The notes below the pieces were generated by a model. The model had not been told where the DNA came from and made no database searches. It saw nothing but the letters and a program-made list of their open reading frames with translations. The translations under genes were made by a program, and so were the position numbers. A DNA stretch of 60,876 bases. Origin: Oscillatoria sp. SIO1A7. Lineage in GTDB: Bacteria > Cyanobacteriota > Cyanobacteriia > Cyanobacteriales > Laspinemataceae. The stretch covers positions 1-60,876 of the forward strand of contig JAAHFN010000039.1 of NCBI GenBank assembly GCA_010672965.1. Direction: 5' to 3'. Below are positions 26,201 through 33,761 of this stretch, in pieces (the stretch's first letter is position 1; each line of letters begins with the position of its first letter).

Positions 26201-28417
26201 ACCATAGAACAAAGTTTTTTTGTAGAAAAAAAGGAAGGCTATACGAAGGGCAATATGAACCTTATGAAGAACCATATGAAGGAAAAAAAGAGAATTGTTC
26301 CTTCTGAAACAGTTGGGAACGTAACAACCATGTTTGGGACGGTAGTCTCTTCTGGTTCTCGCGACAAAAGCAAGGGAATCATGAAGCGAGCCTTGCCGCT
26401 GATTTTTGCTGGCAAAGGGGTTCCAGAGATTACCGAAGGAAGCGCAGCTATTTACGACCAAAAGCCAGGAAGGTACGAGATTCAATACAGGACTCGGACG
26501 AAGGGGGGGTCGTCAGACGCAGCGTTTGTTTGGGACGGAGTCGAGACTAAGACTTTTGACTCTACTGGAAGCTCTTTAGTTTTACAACGAAGTTTTTACC
26601 CGTACAGCGAACCAAAAACAATAACCGTCAATGCGCCTCACGGAAAGTTTGCCTTGTTCATGGCTGACACGGAAGATAAGAAGGGAGACTCCGAGCTGCA
26701 TATAATGAGCGTGGAGCTGGTAGAAGCGATCGCCAATCCTCCAAAGACTTTGCCGCTTGTCCCGGTGTCGTCTTTAGGTCCGGTGACTCAGCCTACAGAC
26801 AAGAAGCCTTACTTGCAACTTAGTTGCGGTTCCAGGGACGTTCCCGTTTCTGCAATCGCAGAGCATCTTAAGACGGAAGCGCTAGAAGAACAAGGCACAG
26901 AAGGGAGTGCAGCGACTTTCAAAGCTCCTCTTGGAAGCAAGGTAACTGTTTATTGGCAGTTTGTGTGTTCGGCAGACCGAGAAGAAGACGCTCTACTTTT
27001 GGTAAACGAAGATGACGTAAGCAACCTCGGCGGCAAAGGGACAGACATGGGGCGGCTGACAAGCAGGTCTGTAATATCTGGCCTCCGAATTTCCGAGTTT
27101 GTCACCAAAGGCAACGAGTTTTCTCTCGTTATCCTTGACACAGAAAACAAGAGCGGAAGCTCTTACGCTCGTATTCTCCGTATGTGCTACTTAGAGATGG
27201 GAGAATTTGAGGATAAGAACGAGCCCAAGCAGAAGGATGAACCCAAGCAGAAGATGGTCTCTGAGACTGCGCTAAAGGTTCGCTCAGCAATAGAAGACAT
27301 GAACCGGCTGTACTGGATAGAAGCGAAAATAGCCGATACTGCAGGCTTTAGTTTTTCTACTCCGTTCATGTTCCGCAACGCGGTGCTAGAAGAGAACGTC
27401 AAGCCTTCTGCTAAGACCCCGGTCTTGTCTGCTCTTGCCTTTTACCGGAAACGCTTCGACGACAACGACCTAGGGAAGACGAGCTTGCTAGAAATCCTGT
27501 TTGGCGATCGCACGGTTTATTTAATAAGCGTGCGCACAGACGGAGACGACGGGATTTTTGAAGCTTTCCTAGAAGACGGTAGCATAGTCGGGACAGCGTT
27601 TCGCTACATCGATCTAGTCAAGTGGGACGATGCAGTTCATGAGGCTGTAGAGAAGGGGAGCTATGACAGCAACATTGACGCTTCTCAAGCGGTATGGTCT
27701 TGGGAATTAGGGATGTTAGAAGAAACGCGGTCGCAGCTTTTGCTGGGAAAAGACCCTTTAGACAGCTACCTGCCGTCCTACACCATAACCTTTCTGAAGG
27801 AAAGGGGAAGGTGGAGCGAAAAATACGTCGCTCACAACCTGTCCGCTCACCTGCCGGTTTCGATGGCTGTAAACGCATATCGTCAGTACCTAGCTGCTGC
27901 GAACCCAGAAGAAATAGACCCTGAGAAGTGGGGCGCGAAGTTTTACGAGGGGTACAACTGGCGGTGGCAAGCAATGCACGGTGGGAAGTACGACACCCGC
28001 TTAAATGACGAGTTAGAAAATTTTGACTTACAACAAGCAATAGGCGATCGCGGCTTCAGGAGAAATCTTGAATGGAACCTTGCTGAGATCGTCTTGCTTT
28101 TGATTCGTCACCGCGTCAATAAGGACACTCCTTTGACGAAGGGAGACGCTGATAAGGCATACAAAGATTTCCAAAAGCTGGTCAAGCTTGTTTACGACTT
28201 CGCTGCTGCAGTAGGTACGAGCAACAACGCCGAAACAGAAGAGCTGAAAGACCATGCTTGGGCCTTGGGAGAAGGCATTTCCGCCGTTCTGCCTCGGTCC
28301 AACTCGGTCTCTTTGTTGTGGCTTGCGCAAGAAATTCAAGACGACAAGTTTTCTGTTGACGCCGCGTTAATCCGGTACGTTTACGGTCAGTGGGAAGTCT
28401 CTTGGGGGCTCGGCTGA
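23255..28417 (+). CDS. Giant beta-helix protein with C-terminal M1-M2-M3 modules
   Basis: 1720 residues, TTG start with GAGG eight bases upstream; a nearby ATG at 23248 is out of frame. The N-terminus (FVSAKGSDSNAGSLGNPLKS, then GDTIVLSPGRYS) and the repeated N-x-I blocks up to about residue 560 show a right-handed parallel beta-helix as in polysaccharide lyases and phage tailspikes. A beta-sandwich region follows, then M1 (GTVVSSGSRDKS), M2 (PTDKKPYLQLSCGSRDVP, LDTENKSGSSY) and a helical C-terminal region including YEGYNWRWQAM. No signal peptide is seen. It may be a polysaccharide-binding or -cutting protein; catalytic residues could not be assigned. Confidence 0.7.
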   Translation: MTNIFVSAKGSDSNAGSLGNPLKSLESALAIAEKGDTIVLSPGRYSAVNLTKSVKLTSKYKDDPGVVSCYAALNDEAWESEGEGKYKADLSEIKHLRWAKFDAFSESRDLREARWPKFVNQHNLRRQDCAISSAGHVNAGEYDPKGTKGWYEGPGLADLPDLTGAGMVLAAGQEWWKRGGTVLGHSGDRIEVSYSYSGGKHDKLEEDDPFFLWGLKSLATEEGEFFYDSDAQTLHIVSSNNPTGVFIRYAQNALRINANYCKLENIRIEGSVDVGSNVSGLVVDGCHLSRGFKDLSMKESGGLVFLRGSGNVIKNSVLCKAHSAFAIVQGKGHEITNNVMFESGSHGYQDGIQQWDSPEKVLISKNTIRNTTSIGVSITCYDSEISYNNISHTGQFLSDVGCVNGWSARDGGRTEVKYNRIYCLESYKNGAHYGGKGIRLDGGGSPYGCSNFRIHHNLVENTTGDSIVIWPVIEGQVRHGNADIYVYNNSADSTGGVINKSSNPTSYQGIYFEKNLVRDTNYNERFVGKNNFFFGEEKERGLNHSGNPLVLNWRPLPNSPLSSLATEVVHSSSTKAIGWMDAGEPVLWGGAEILSLQEVVKLGASEDYVIVTTPPDKSLNQAFTIKVGKESYTACGHRLKSDRSLETLFSVKAVGRLSVWASLNGEDNFTDLGTVTKPAKTDRVLSYFPKADRLTVTFDDYPQELDGFESVVKLDLSRLKGRRLVTVMQNKPGDVPLYWLEDLGTTDNLRCVYLHLRGKGLKLDSEGRLVVKIVFNDEAILKYPSNNGMSGVYPDLAEGIKECERVVWFKAHCLKPLQEGSPVLRWKSAEGYSVSQGDAAIAPKYGQGEFSPVVKFDGNYLTGSDLGDREKVTLVAYSKTTGKQETRNPRLISFGKEGGKDYTEGGGALSATIDLNNHVSDLAIISTAVVNGLTVGVRYDFKTSGLTGEILEVAALLEYEGTTKFWNQLRHMWGLKYKESAATIEQSFFVEKKEGYTKGNMNLMKNHMKEKKRIVPSETVGNVTTMFGTVVSSGSRDKSKGIMKRALPLIFAGKGVPEITEGSAAIYDQKPGRYEIQYRTRTKGGSSDAAFVWDGVETKTFDSTGSSLVLQRSFYPYSEPKTITVNAPHGKFALFMADTEDKKGDSELHIMSVELVEAIANPPKTLPLVPVSSLGPVTQPTDKKPYLQLSCGSRDVPVSAIAEHLKTEALEEQGTEGSAATFKAPLGSKVTVYWQFVCSADREEDALLLVNEDDVSNLGGKGTDMGRLTSRSVISGLRISEFVTKGNEFSLVILDTENKSGSSYARILRMCYLEMGEFEDKNEPKQKDEPKQKMVSETALKVRSAIEDMNRLYWIEAKIADTAGFSFSTPFMFRNAVLEENVKPSAKTPVLSALAFYRKRFDDNDLGKTSLLEILFGDRTVYLISVRTDGDDGIFEAFLEDGSIVGTAFRYIDLVKWDDAVHEAVEKGSYDSNIDASQAVWSWELGMLEETRSQLLLGKDPLDSYLPSYTITFLKERGRWSEKYVAHNLSAHLPVSMAVNAYRQYLAAANPEEIDPEKWGAKFYEGYNWRWQAMHGGKYDTRLNDELENFDLQQAIGDRGFRRNLEWNLAEIVLLLIRHRVNKDTPLTKGDADKAYKDFQKLVKLVYDFAAAVGTSNNAETEELKDHAWALGEGISAVLPRSNSVSLLWLAQEIQDDKFSVDAALIRYVYGQWEVSWGLG

Positions 28418-28445
28418 CCTTTGCCCGCCTCCTTGTAGTCCTTTT

Positions 28446-28472
28446 ACTCGTCCAGCAGGGCGAGTTTTTTTT
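28446..28472 (+). terminator. Intrinsic terminator of the beta-helix gene
   Basis: ACTCG-T-CC/GG-G-CGAGT stem and eight T. Confidence 0.8.
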
Positions 28473-28622
28473 GGCAAAAATTTACAAGAAAAAAGGCGGT
28501 TGCAACCGCTAGTCCTTGTAGGTTGCGGCTTGTTAACAGTTTTGTTTAAAACTACCCAGTTTTTATTTCTTATGTAACGGTTGGCCGTCCCAATTGACCT
28601 TCAACTGTTACATAAGAAGACT

Positions 28623-28663
28623 CTCAAAACAAAGCCCCCAGGAGCGCTGCCTCCTGAGGGCTT
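28623..28663 (-). terminator. Intrinsic terminator of a small minus-strand unit
   Basis: On the minus strand AAGCCCTCAGGAG pairs with CTCCTGGGGGCTT around GCAGCG, followed by TTTGTTTTG. It ends the short unit starting at the promoter at 28814-28843. Confidence 0.8.
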
Positions 28664-28666
28664 CGT

Positions 28667-28762
28667 TCAAACGAGTCTGGCATTAAATGCCGGTGCCGGA
28701 CACACGTTTCCGGCGGCTAAGTGGTGGCGGTTGTCAACGGCCTTCTGAGGTTTGAAGGCCAT
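28667..28762 (-). CDS. Possible 31-residue small protein
   Basis: The short frame MAFKPQKAVDNRHHLAAGNV... ends in ARLV. GGAG stands six bases before the ATG at 28762, an upstream in-frame GTG is at 28780, and a terminator follows within a few bases. The unit has its own promoter. It could be a small protein or a small RNA with a chance reading frame. The hairpin GGCCTTC/GAAGGCC at 28739-28760 covers the start. Confidence 0.45.
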   Translation of the reverse strand: MAFKPQKAVDNRHHLAAGNVCPAPAFNARLV

Positions 28763-28813
28763 CCCGTTCTCCAGCGTCACCTCAAAACCCTGCGTGTCAA
28801 CAGAGCTAACTTA

Positions 28814-28843
28814 ATGATAGCTTACTCGGTCGATCGCTGTCAA
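28814..28843 (-). promoter_or_regulatory. Strong sigma70-type promoter
   Basis: On the minus strand TTGACA (28843-28838), an 18-base spacer and TATCAT (28819-28814). It would start RNA near 28806 and drive the small unit that ends at 28623. Confidence 0.7.
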
Positions 28844-28863
28844 TAGTGCTTGGGTTGTTCGCG

Positions 28864-29451
28864 TTACTCTTTCCCAATCCAGAAGGCCATCGCGCAAAAG
28901 CCCAAGTACTCCTTCCAACAGTCCCTAAACTCTTCGATTCTGTCTCCGCCCCCATAAATTAGAACATTGTCGAAGGGAGCCTGCGTTGAAGCGCCGACAA
29001 ACTTAATCCTATGGTCAAAAACCCCATAGCAAGTAGCGATCGGCAGCAAGTTTCTGAACCATTGAGTCCCTTGGGCGTTTCTGGCTAGCAGCAGAAATTC
29101 GTTCGTTCGCTCCCGCTCCTGCCGCATCTTCTTCACCACCGGCCGCATCATCGAATAGGGAGGATTGAGCCAGACTTGCGGCGTCAAATTCTCGCTGCCC
29201 CAGGGCTGAACCAGCCCGTTCTCCTCCTTAGTAATCTTGCGCTTGGCCGGCACCAGCGAATCTTCTCCATCGCTGAACGGGTCTAGGCCAATTCCTCCCA
29301 AAAACGACTCGGCAGCTTCGACGACGTACCCGGGCGTTGCCCAATCGTCGCTGCCTTCCCCAGTCCTGGCGCTGGAAGTCTGGACGCGCAGCGAGTGCCT
29401 TCTGCTTTTGGCATTGGTCGTTTTTTCCGAGAAAAGCGACAGCTGCTCCAT
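28864..29451 (-). CDS. Phage-type N6-adenine DNA methyltransferase (Dam_2 family)
   Basis: About 195 residues. The DDWATP block (35-40), the LDPFS strand and the catalytic NPPYS (96-100) identify the phage-type adenine methyltransferase family, which transfers a methyl group from SAM to N6 of adenine in DNA. The N-terminus EQLSLF is a consensus sliding-clamp motif and probably couples it to replication forks. It is translated from a TGATG overlap with the HNH gene. It could protect the element from restriction. Confidence 0.85.
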   Translation of the reverse strand: MEQLSLFSEKTTNAKSRRHSLRVQTSSARTGEGSDDWATPGYVVEAAESFLGGIGLDPFSDGEDSLVPAKRKITKEENGLVQPWGSENLTPQVWLNPPYSMMRPVVKKMRQERERTNEFLLLARNAQGTQWFRNLLPIATCYGVFDHRIKFVGASTQAPFDNVLIYGGGDRIEEFRDCWKEYLGFCAMAFWIGKE

Positions 29452-29885
29452 CAAAAATTATCCTCAAAAAGTCGGAGCTGCCCCGCCCGCTCCCTTGCTT
29501 CGCGCTTCCTTTTCGCCCAATTCTCCACCCTGACCTTGGCATGACGGCCTGCGTCGTAGCGGAGATGGCAAGGGGCACACAAAGCCTTCAAGTTCTCCCG
29601 GCTGCAGTCAGCGGGGTTATGGTTCAGATGTGCCACCGTCAAGGCGAACCTTTGGGGGCGATCGACAAACCCCCACTCGCCGCCTTCGTCGTCGAAGACT
29701 TCATCTGACAGCTGCTCGAACCAGGGCTCGGACACATCGGCCAAAAGCCAATTACAAAACTCCGGCCACGACTGCCCGGGGCGGCGGCAAGGCTTCCCGC
29801 AATGTTCGCAGGTCCAGCCGGACTCCTCCCGAACTTGCAAGCTAATTTCCTCCCAGTTCTCTGGGTATAAATGCCGGTTTTTCAT
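29451..29885 (-). CDS. HNH endonuclease with clamp motif
   Basis: About 144 residues. WTCEHCG (C26, C29), LTVAHLNHN (the catalytic His and Asn region, 82-90) and LCAPCHLRYDAG (C103, C106, H107) form the HNH zinc-finger nuclease fold. The C-terminus GQLRLFEDNF contains a clamp-binding motif (QLRLF). It overlaps both neighbours (ATGA and TGATG), so it belongs to the methyltransferase operon. Together they may be a modification-linked nuclease pair; whether they form a restriction-modification system is unknown. Confidence 0.8.
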   Translation of the reverse strand: MKNRHLYPENWEEISLQVREESGWTCEHCGKPCRRPGQSWPEFCNWLLADVSEPWFEQLSDEVFDDEGGEWGFVDRPQRFALTVAHLNHNPADCSRENLKALCAPCHLRYDAGRHAKVRVENWAKRKREARERAGQLRLFEDNF

Positions 29886-30364
29886 GCGTTTTTCACGACG
29901 TCTGGAGCGGACTTGCCCACATACCGCGACTGAACCCTTCCGTTTATTCGTTGGTAGGAGTACCAATAAGGCCCGTGCAATTTACCGCTCTGGCACCCAC
30001 ACCGTGGCTTCCCGCATTTAACGTATTCCAACTGGTAGCAAGTCTCTCCTACTAGCTTTTGCTTAACCACCTTGCGAGAACTGCTAGCAGCCGCTGCCAT
30101 CACCCCCGCATCCAGCTTTGGTTTCTCCTCTTCCAGGGTCTTCAGCCATTCCAACAATTTCTGGCGATCGCTCTCCTTCAGCTTCAGAACTTGTTGCTTA
30201 GCCTTCTCCAAAGCAAAATCCGTAGGGTAGGCAAAGCGAGTCCGTTCTCGTCGCTCTTCCTCGGTTTCTTCCCAACCGTCTTCCTCAAGCCACAGCTTTG
30301 ATTCCTGACGAGTTTCGTAGCTTTTTGCGTCAAAAAGGCTCGTTTGTTTTGCTTGGTGTGCCAT
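29882..30364 (-). CDS. Cys-rich (DUF6788-like) protein with clamp motif
   Basis: About 160 residues. The C-terminal 60 residues match the pattern of the DUF6788 family: EYVKCGKPRCGCQSGKLHGPYWYSYQ, with CGKPRCGC as the metal site and a following YVGK. The N-terminus carries KQTSLFD, a variant of the sliding-clamp motif. The middle is highly charged and helical. It is the first gene of the HNH-methyltransferase run. Function unknown. Confidence 0.65.
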   Translation of the reverse strand: MAHQAKQTSLFDAKSYETRQESKLWLEEDGWEETEEERRERTRFAYPTDFALEKAKQQVLKLKESDRQKLLEWLKTLEEEKPKLDAGVMAAAASSSRKVVKQKLVGETCYQLEYVKCGKPRCGCQSGKLHGPYWYSYQRINGRVQSRYVGKSAPDVVKNA

Positions 30365-30390
30365 AATGCTCATCCTTACTACTTTTACTA

Positions 30391-30422
30391 GCGCTCCTTG
30401 TCCCGGAGCGCCTTTTTTTTTT
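30391..30422 (+). terminator. Plus-strand intrinsic terminator without a plus-strand gene
   Basis: Perfect seven-base stem GCGCTCC/GGAGCGC followed by ten T on the plus strand. All genes around it are on the minus strand, so it would stop antisense transcription into the 30448-31059 gene. Confidence 0.8.
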
Positions 30423-30447
30423 CAAGCCAACGGTCAGACAGTAACCG

Positions 30448-31059
30448 TTACCCCACCGACTGCTGGTCTGTGTTCTTGTAAATTCCCAAACAAACAATTA
30501 CCATTCGTACCAAGGCCGTTTGGCAGTTTTGGCCTTCCTTGCTTGCGATCGCTCGTTCTATCTCGGCAGCTTCTTCAAACAAGCGCCCTATAAGGAAACT
30601 GTCGCTTGCGTCCGAGGGCTTTTGCAGCTCCCAAATCGCTTCGAGCAGGAACTCTCCGCGAGCGGCCGCCATTTCCCGACTTGCCTCCTTGGCTTTTTCT
30701 AACCCTTCAGCCGAGCAAGAATGGCCACAGGACGGGCATTGACCCCCGGGAAGCGGGCATTGGGAATCTGGCACCGACGGCCTTGCCTTCGGTTCAGAAA
30801 AACCTACAGGAAAGCTTGGGTTCTCAAGGCTTTCCAGCCAATAGGGGTGATTTGCCAGGACTTGCTGAGCAAACTTATCTACTACTACCGATTGCTCTAA
30901 GCCCAAAGGCTTCATCAGGTTCCCCACGCTCAGACCTGCATGGTCTGCGATCGCCCGTCGGTGCCAGTCTAGCTCTTGGAACGCCGGTAACTGTTCTATT
31001 TCCTGCAACAGCCTCTTCATCTGCCGTGCGTGTGACGTGATGTATGAGATGTCGAACAT
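30448..31059 (-). CDS. Hypothetical protein with CPSCGHSC
   Basis: 203 residues starting at the ATG at 31059. Helical N-terminus (MKRLLQEIEQLPAF), a central CPSCGHSC that could bind zinc, and a long charged C-terminal helix. Family unknown. It is probably transcribed with the run ending at 28864. Confidence 0.55.
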   Translation of the reverse strand: MFDISYITSHARQMKRLLQEIEQLPAFQELDWHRRAIADHAGLSVGNLMKPLGLEQSVVVDKFAQQVLANHPYWLESLENPSFPVGFSEPKARPSVPDSQCPLPGGQCPSCGHSCSAEGLEKAKEASREMAAARGEFLLEAIWELQKPSDASDSFLIGRLFEEAAEIERAIASKEGQNCQTALVRMVIVCLGIYKNTDQQSVG

Positions 31060-31155
31060 ACTTACTGCACCTTTAGTTGAATTTACGTTCGCTGCAAATC
31101 AAGCCCTGGCCTCTCACAGGCCAATTTAGCGAACTTGCAGCTTAATCTTTTCCCA

Positions 31156-31230
31156 GGCAGGCTATAATCTCCATCCCTTTCTCTCAAGGAAAGGGAGGCG
31201 GCGAGATGCTCTAGGTCCCGCTAGCCTGCC
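31156..31230. promoter_or_regulatory. Inverted-repeat regulatory region with -10 element
   Basis: GGCAGGCTA (31156-31164) and TAGCCTGCC (31222-31230) are perfect nine-base arms 57 bases apart, with an inner CCCTTTC/GAAAGGG hairpin. A TATAAT (31163-31168) overlaps the left arm. It lies between the divergent 31059 and 31261 genes and may be the operator of the XRE regulator. Confidence 0.5.
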
Positions 31231-31260
31231 GTTAAACATTCTACTTAAGCTAGAATTATA

Positions 31261-31584
31261 ATGGATAAAGAGGAAAAGCACAACAAGAAATCAAAAATTA
31301 TGGAATATTTTAGCAAGGTAAGCTTTTCTCAAGAAGAAATTGCTAGTTTTGTCGGCGTAAACAGGAACACGGTTTCCGAGTGGCGTAACGGCAGGTCAAT
31401 CCCAAACCTTGACCCTGCCCGTACCGCGAGGCTTTGCATTGCTATGAAGTGCAGCTTGCAAGAGCTAGTCGATCTGTTTCAGCCTGAAGAGAGCACTCCT
31501 TCCTTAGAACTGCATGAAGAGCTGGAAAAAATAACTTCTAAAAGAAAGAAGCGGGGCCGGCCTTTCAAGAAAGAAGAATCTTGA
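31261..31584 (+). CDS. XRE-type regulator with AT-hook tail
   Basis: 107 residues. FSQEEIASFVGVNRNTVSEWR is a helix-turn-helix of the XRE type, and the C-terminus KKRGRPFKK contains the AT-hook core RGRP, which binds the minor groove of AT-rich DNA. No clear ribosome-binding site precedes the ATG. It probably regulates neighbouring genes through the inverted repeat upstream. Confidence 0.75.
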   Translation: MDKEEKHNKKSKIMEYFSKVSFSQEEIASFVGVNRNTVSEWRNGRSIPNLDPARTARLCIAMKCSLQELVDLFQPEESTPSLELHEELEKITSKRKKRGRPFKKEES

Positions 31585-31622
31585 GGATTTTTTTTGAAGC
31601 GTTTCTGTTTTCAACAAGGGTG

Positions 31623-31737
31623 TGTTATAATTCTGGCTAACCAGTAAAAGTTATTTGCGAGCGAGGGGACCACAAAGCCTGTTGGGCAAGGTCCTACTTG
31701 CCGCACCTAACGCTTAGTTTGTGCAGGAGACTTAAAC
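31623..31737 (+). promoter_or_regulatory. Promoter and structured leader of the coiled-coil gene
   Basis: An extended -10 (TGTTATAAT, 31623-31631) precedes a leader of about 100 bases in which GGACC/GGTCC and GGCAAG/CTTGCC are alternative, mutually exclusive pairings. AGGAG eight bases before the ATG at 31738 is a strong ribosome-binding site. Confidence 0.5.
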
Positions 31738-33444
31738 ATGACCGCCGTCTTAGAAGAAAAACTTCAAACAGGCCAACTCCAGGAGCAGATTGCTGGCCTT
31801 CAGAGCGAGAACCAGTTTCTAGGCGACCACAACAAGCTGTTGGCCGAAGCAGCCGATCGCTTCCAGGCGGAATGCGAGCAGTTGCGGTATGAAAACCAGC
31901 AGCTTCAGAACCAAATCGCCAGCGATACCGACCAGGGCTTGGAGCTGCTCGAAGCCGAGAACCTATCCTTGCAGCAGTCCCTCGACCAAACTGCTAAGGA
32001 GCGAGACGAACTCAAGGAAGCACTGGAAGGGCTCCACCTGGGCGAGCTGCAAGGCCACCTCGAACAACTCACCGCCGAACGGGACAGCATCAAGCTCCGG
32101 TTACAGGCGCGTGACAAAACCATCGACAGTCAGGCCGACATAATTGGCAAGTTAGAGAAGGAATGTATTGAAAATCACCGTAAGGCCAACGACCTGGGAA
32201 TGGAGCTGCATTCTTACAAGCTTAAGAACGAAAAGCTCTACCAAAAGATTAGCGACCTAGAATCAGACCTGAACAAAGCCTGGACTTCAAACGGAGGCTC
32301 TAAGGAATCCGTTGAGGAAATTGCGAAAAGGGGCGAAATTATCAAAGACCTCATGCAGGAAAACATTAAGCTCAAGGAACACATCCAGCTTATGGCCGAG
32401 AAAAGCCCTTTGGCCGATTTGAAAGAATGGGCTCGGTGCCAGACAGCGACTAACTATGTCCGCATTAAGGAAGCTCAAAGTCTGTTGCGGTACTGGGACG
32501 AGTCCAGCTCTGAAACTGCTGGTGCAGCCCAGATCAGAATTAAAACTAGCGGTCAAGTTACCAAAGGCACGATAACAAAAGTCATTTCTTTTCTCGATCT
32601 TCTAAAGCAAGATTTCGGTATTGACAGTACCGAAGCTGGAGACGAAATTGCTCGGCAAATTGCTAGCAAGTTCAGCGAGAAAGGACTTGAGAAGTACATT
32701 GTTTTACCAGATGGCGATCGCAAAGCTGTCTTCGAGTATTCGGAAGCCGAATCGGAACTCATAACCACCAAGCAGATAAACAAAGTTCTGGCTATTCGGA
32801 GCGTCCAAAACCACCCGTCTATTCCCAACTTCGCCAAGCAGCACATGAACGGTCTCAGCGGCAATCAGAAGGCCATTTATGCTGCCAAACTGAACCAAGC
32901 CGTCAAAGCGATAGGCTCAATGCCAGACCCTAGTTTGGCAGAAGATGTACTCAAGGGCTGCGATTTGTGTAACCCCAGCTTTATGAAACATGCTGTAGAA
33001 AACGTTAAGAACATAGCTAAAATTGCCAATTCCAGGCCAGTGACGAGAGGTGCGTCTTTTGAAAGCATATCCCAAGGAAACTCGAAAAAGCTTGCCGAAG
33101 TAACGCAGGCGGTCGCCTCTCAGAAAAAAGCCGCCGTTTCCCTGGCAGCAGCCCGGATTAAGGCCACTGGTAAAATAAACGAGCTGTTCGTGGCTACCGA
33201 TGCCAAATCACCCGAGCAGCGAAAGCTGATAAATGAATTAGAGGCGGAAATTAAGGATGGCGATCGTATTCTCGTCAGCACCGACGAAAAGTCCGGCACC
33301 AGAACCTACATTCAACTAAGCCTTTTCCAAGAAGCTTCGGCTCCAACTCCGGGCAACTCCAAAGATGCTAGCGACGCGAAGCAGCCAAAAAAGCCTCGCG
33401 GGAGCAAAGCGACCCCCCGCAAGAGCAAAGCTTCAGTCGCCTAG
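31738..33444 (+). CDS. Long coiled-coil protein with clamp motif
   Basis: 568 residues. Residues 1-220 are a coiled coil (heptads such as LQEQIAGLQSENQFL), 230-470 are helical and not recognised, IQLSLFQE near 526 is a sliding-clamp motif, and the tail is a Lys/Arg-rich, probably DNA-binding sequence (KQPKKPRGSKATPRKSK). At 33387-33393 a slippery A-AAA-AAG heptamer in the right phase precedes a hairpin, and a start-less frame continues at -1 (next entry). A replication or DNA-repair role fits the clamp motif. Family unknown. Confidence 0.7.
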   Translation: MTAVLEEKLQTGQLQEQIAGLQSENQFLGDHNKLLAEAADRFQAECEQLRYENQQLQNQIASDTDQGLELLEAENLSLQQSLDQTAKERDELKEALEGLHLGELQGHLEQLTAERDSIKLRLQARDKTIDSQADIIGKLEKECIENHRKANDLGMELHSYKLKNEKLYQKISDLESDLNKAWTSNGGSKESVEEIAKRGEIIKDLMQENIKLKEHIQLMAEKSPLADLKEWARCQTATNYVRIKEAQSLLRYWDESSSETAGAAQIRIKTSGQVTKGTITKVISFLDLLKQDFGIDSTEAGDEIARQIASKFSEKGLEKYIVLPDGDRKAVFEYSEAESELITTKQINKVLAIRSVQNHPSIPNFAKQHMNGLSGNQKAIYAAKLNQAVKAIGSMPDPSLAEDVLKGCDLCNPSFMKHAVENVKNIAKIANSRPVTRGASFESISQGNSKKLAEVTQAVASQKKAAVSLAAARIKATGKINELFVATDAKSPEQRKLINELEAEIKDGDRILVSTDEKSGTRTYIQLSLFQEASAPTPGNSKDASDAKQPKKPRGSKATPRKSKASVA

Positions 33445-33752
33445 AAGAATTTCCAGGGCAGGTCGCACCATGCCAAGTATTAAACCTATCTGGGCTTAGC
33501 GCTAACAGTTGGGGTGATGGTTCCAGGTCTAATACCGTCATTCATGCGATCGCTATTAAGCAGATTGACAGCGGGCGGCTGCACAGGGAACCCCAACAGT
33601 TTTTGTGCAGGCAACCATCCAAAAATTCGTTCGGCTACGAAGGCGTACCAGGACTAGGTGTTACCTGCCCTCAATGCTTAAAGCTAATCGAGAGGCATGG
33701 CCTTGGTATTTCTAAAGATCAAAAAATAAAAGACCTCATAAGTCGTTATTAA
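33372..33752 (+). CDS. Minus-one frame extension of the coiled-coil protein (possible PRF)
   Basis: An open frame in the -1 frame begins after a TAG at 33369 and runs to the TAA at 33750, with no ATG, GTG or TTG until far downstream. The product, if joined by -1 frameshifting at 33387-33393, would end in a cysteine-containing region (FLCRQ, VTCPQCLKLIERH). The hairpin GCGGG/CCCGC lies five bases after the heptamer. The translation looks like real protein (SGLSANSWGDGSRSNTVIHA). If frameshifting does not occur, it is a degraded gene end. Confidence 0.6.
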   Translation, partial: RREAAKKASREQSDPPQEQSFSRLEEFPGQVAPCQVLNLSGLSANSWGDGSRSNTVIHAIAIKQIDSGRLHREPQQFLCRQPSKNSFGYEGVPGLGVTCPQCLKLIERHGLGISKDQKIKDLISRY

Positions 33753-33761
33753 TGGCTTGCT

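Noticed and set aside
31684-31701. Terminator in the leader of the coiled-coil gene
   Set aside because: The GGCAAG/CTTGCC hairpin is not followed by a T run.
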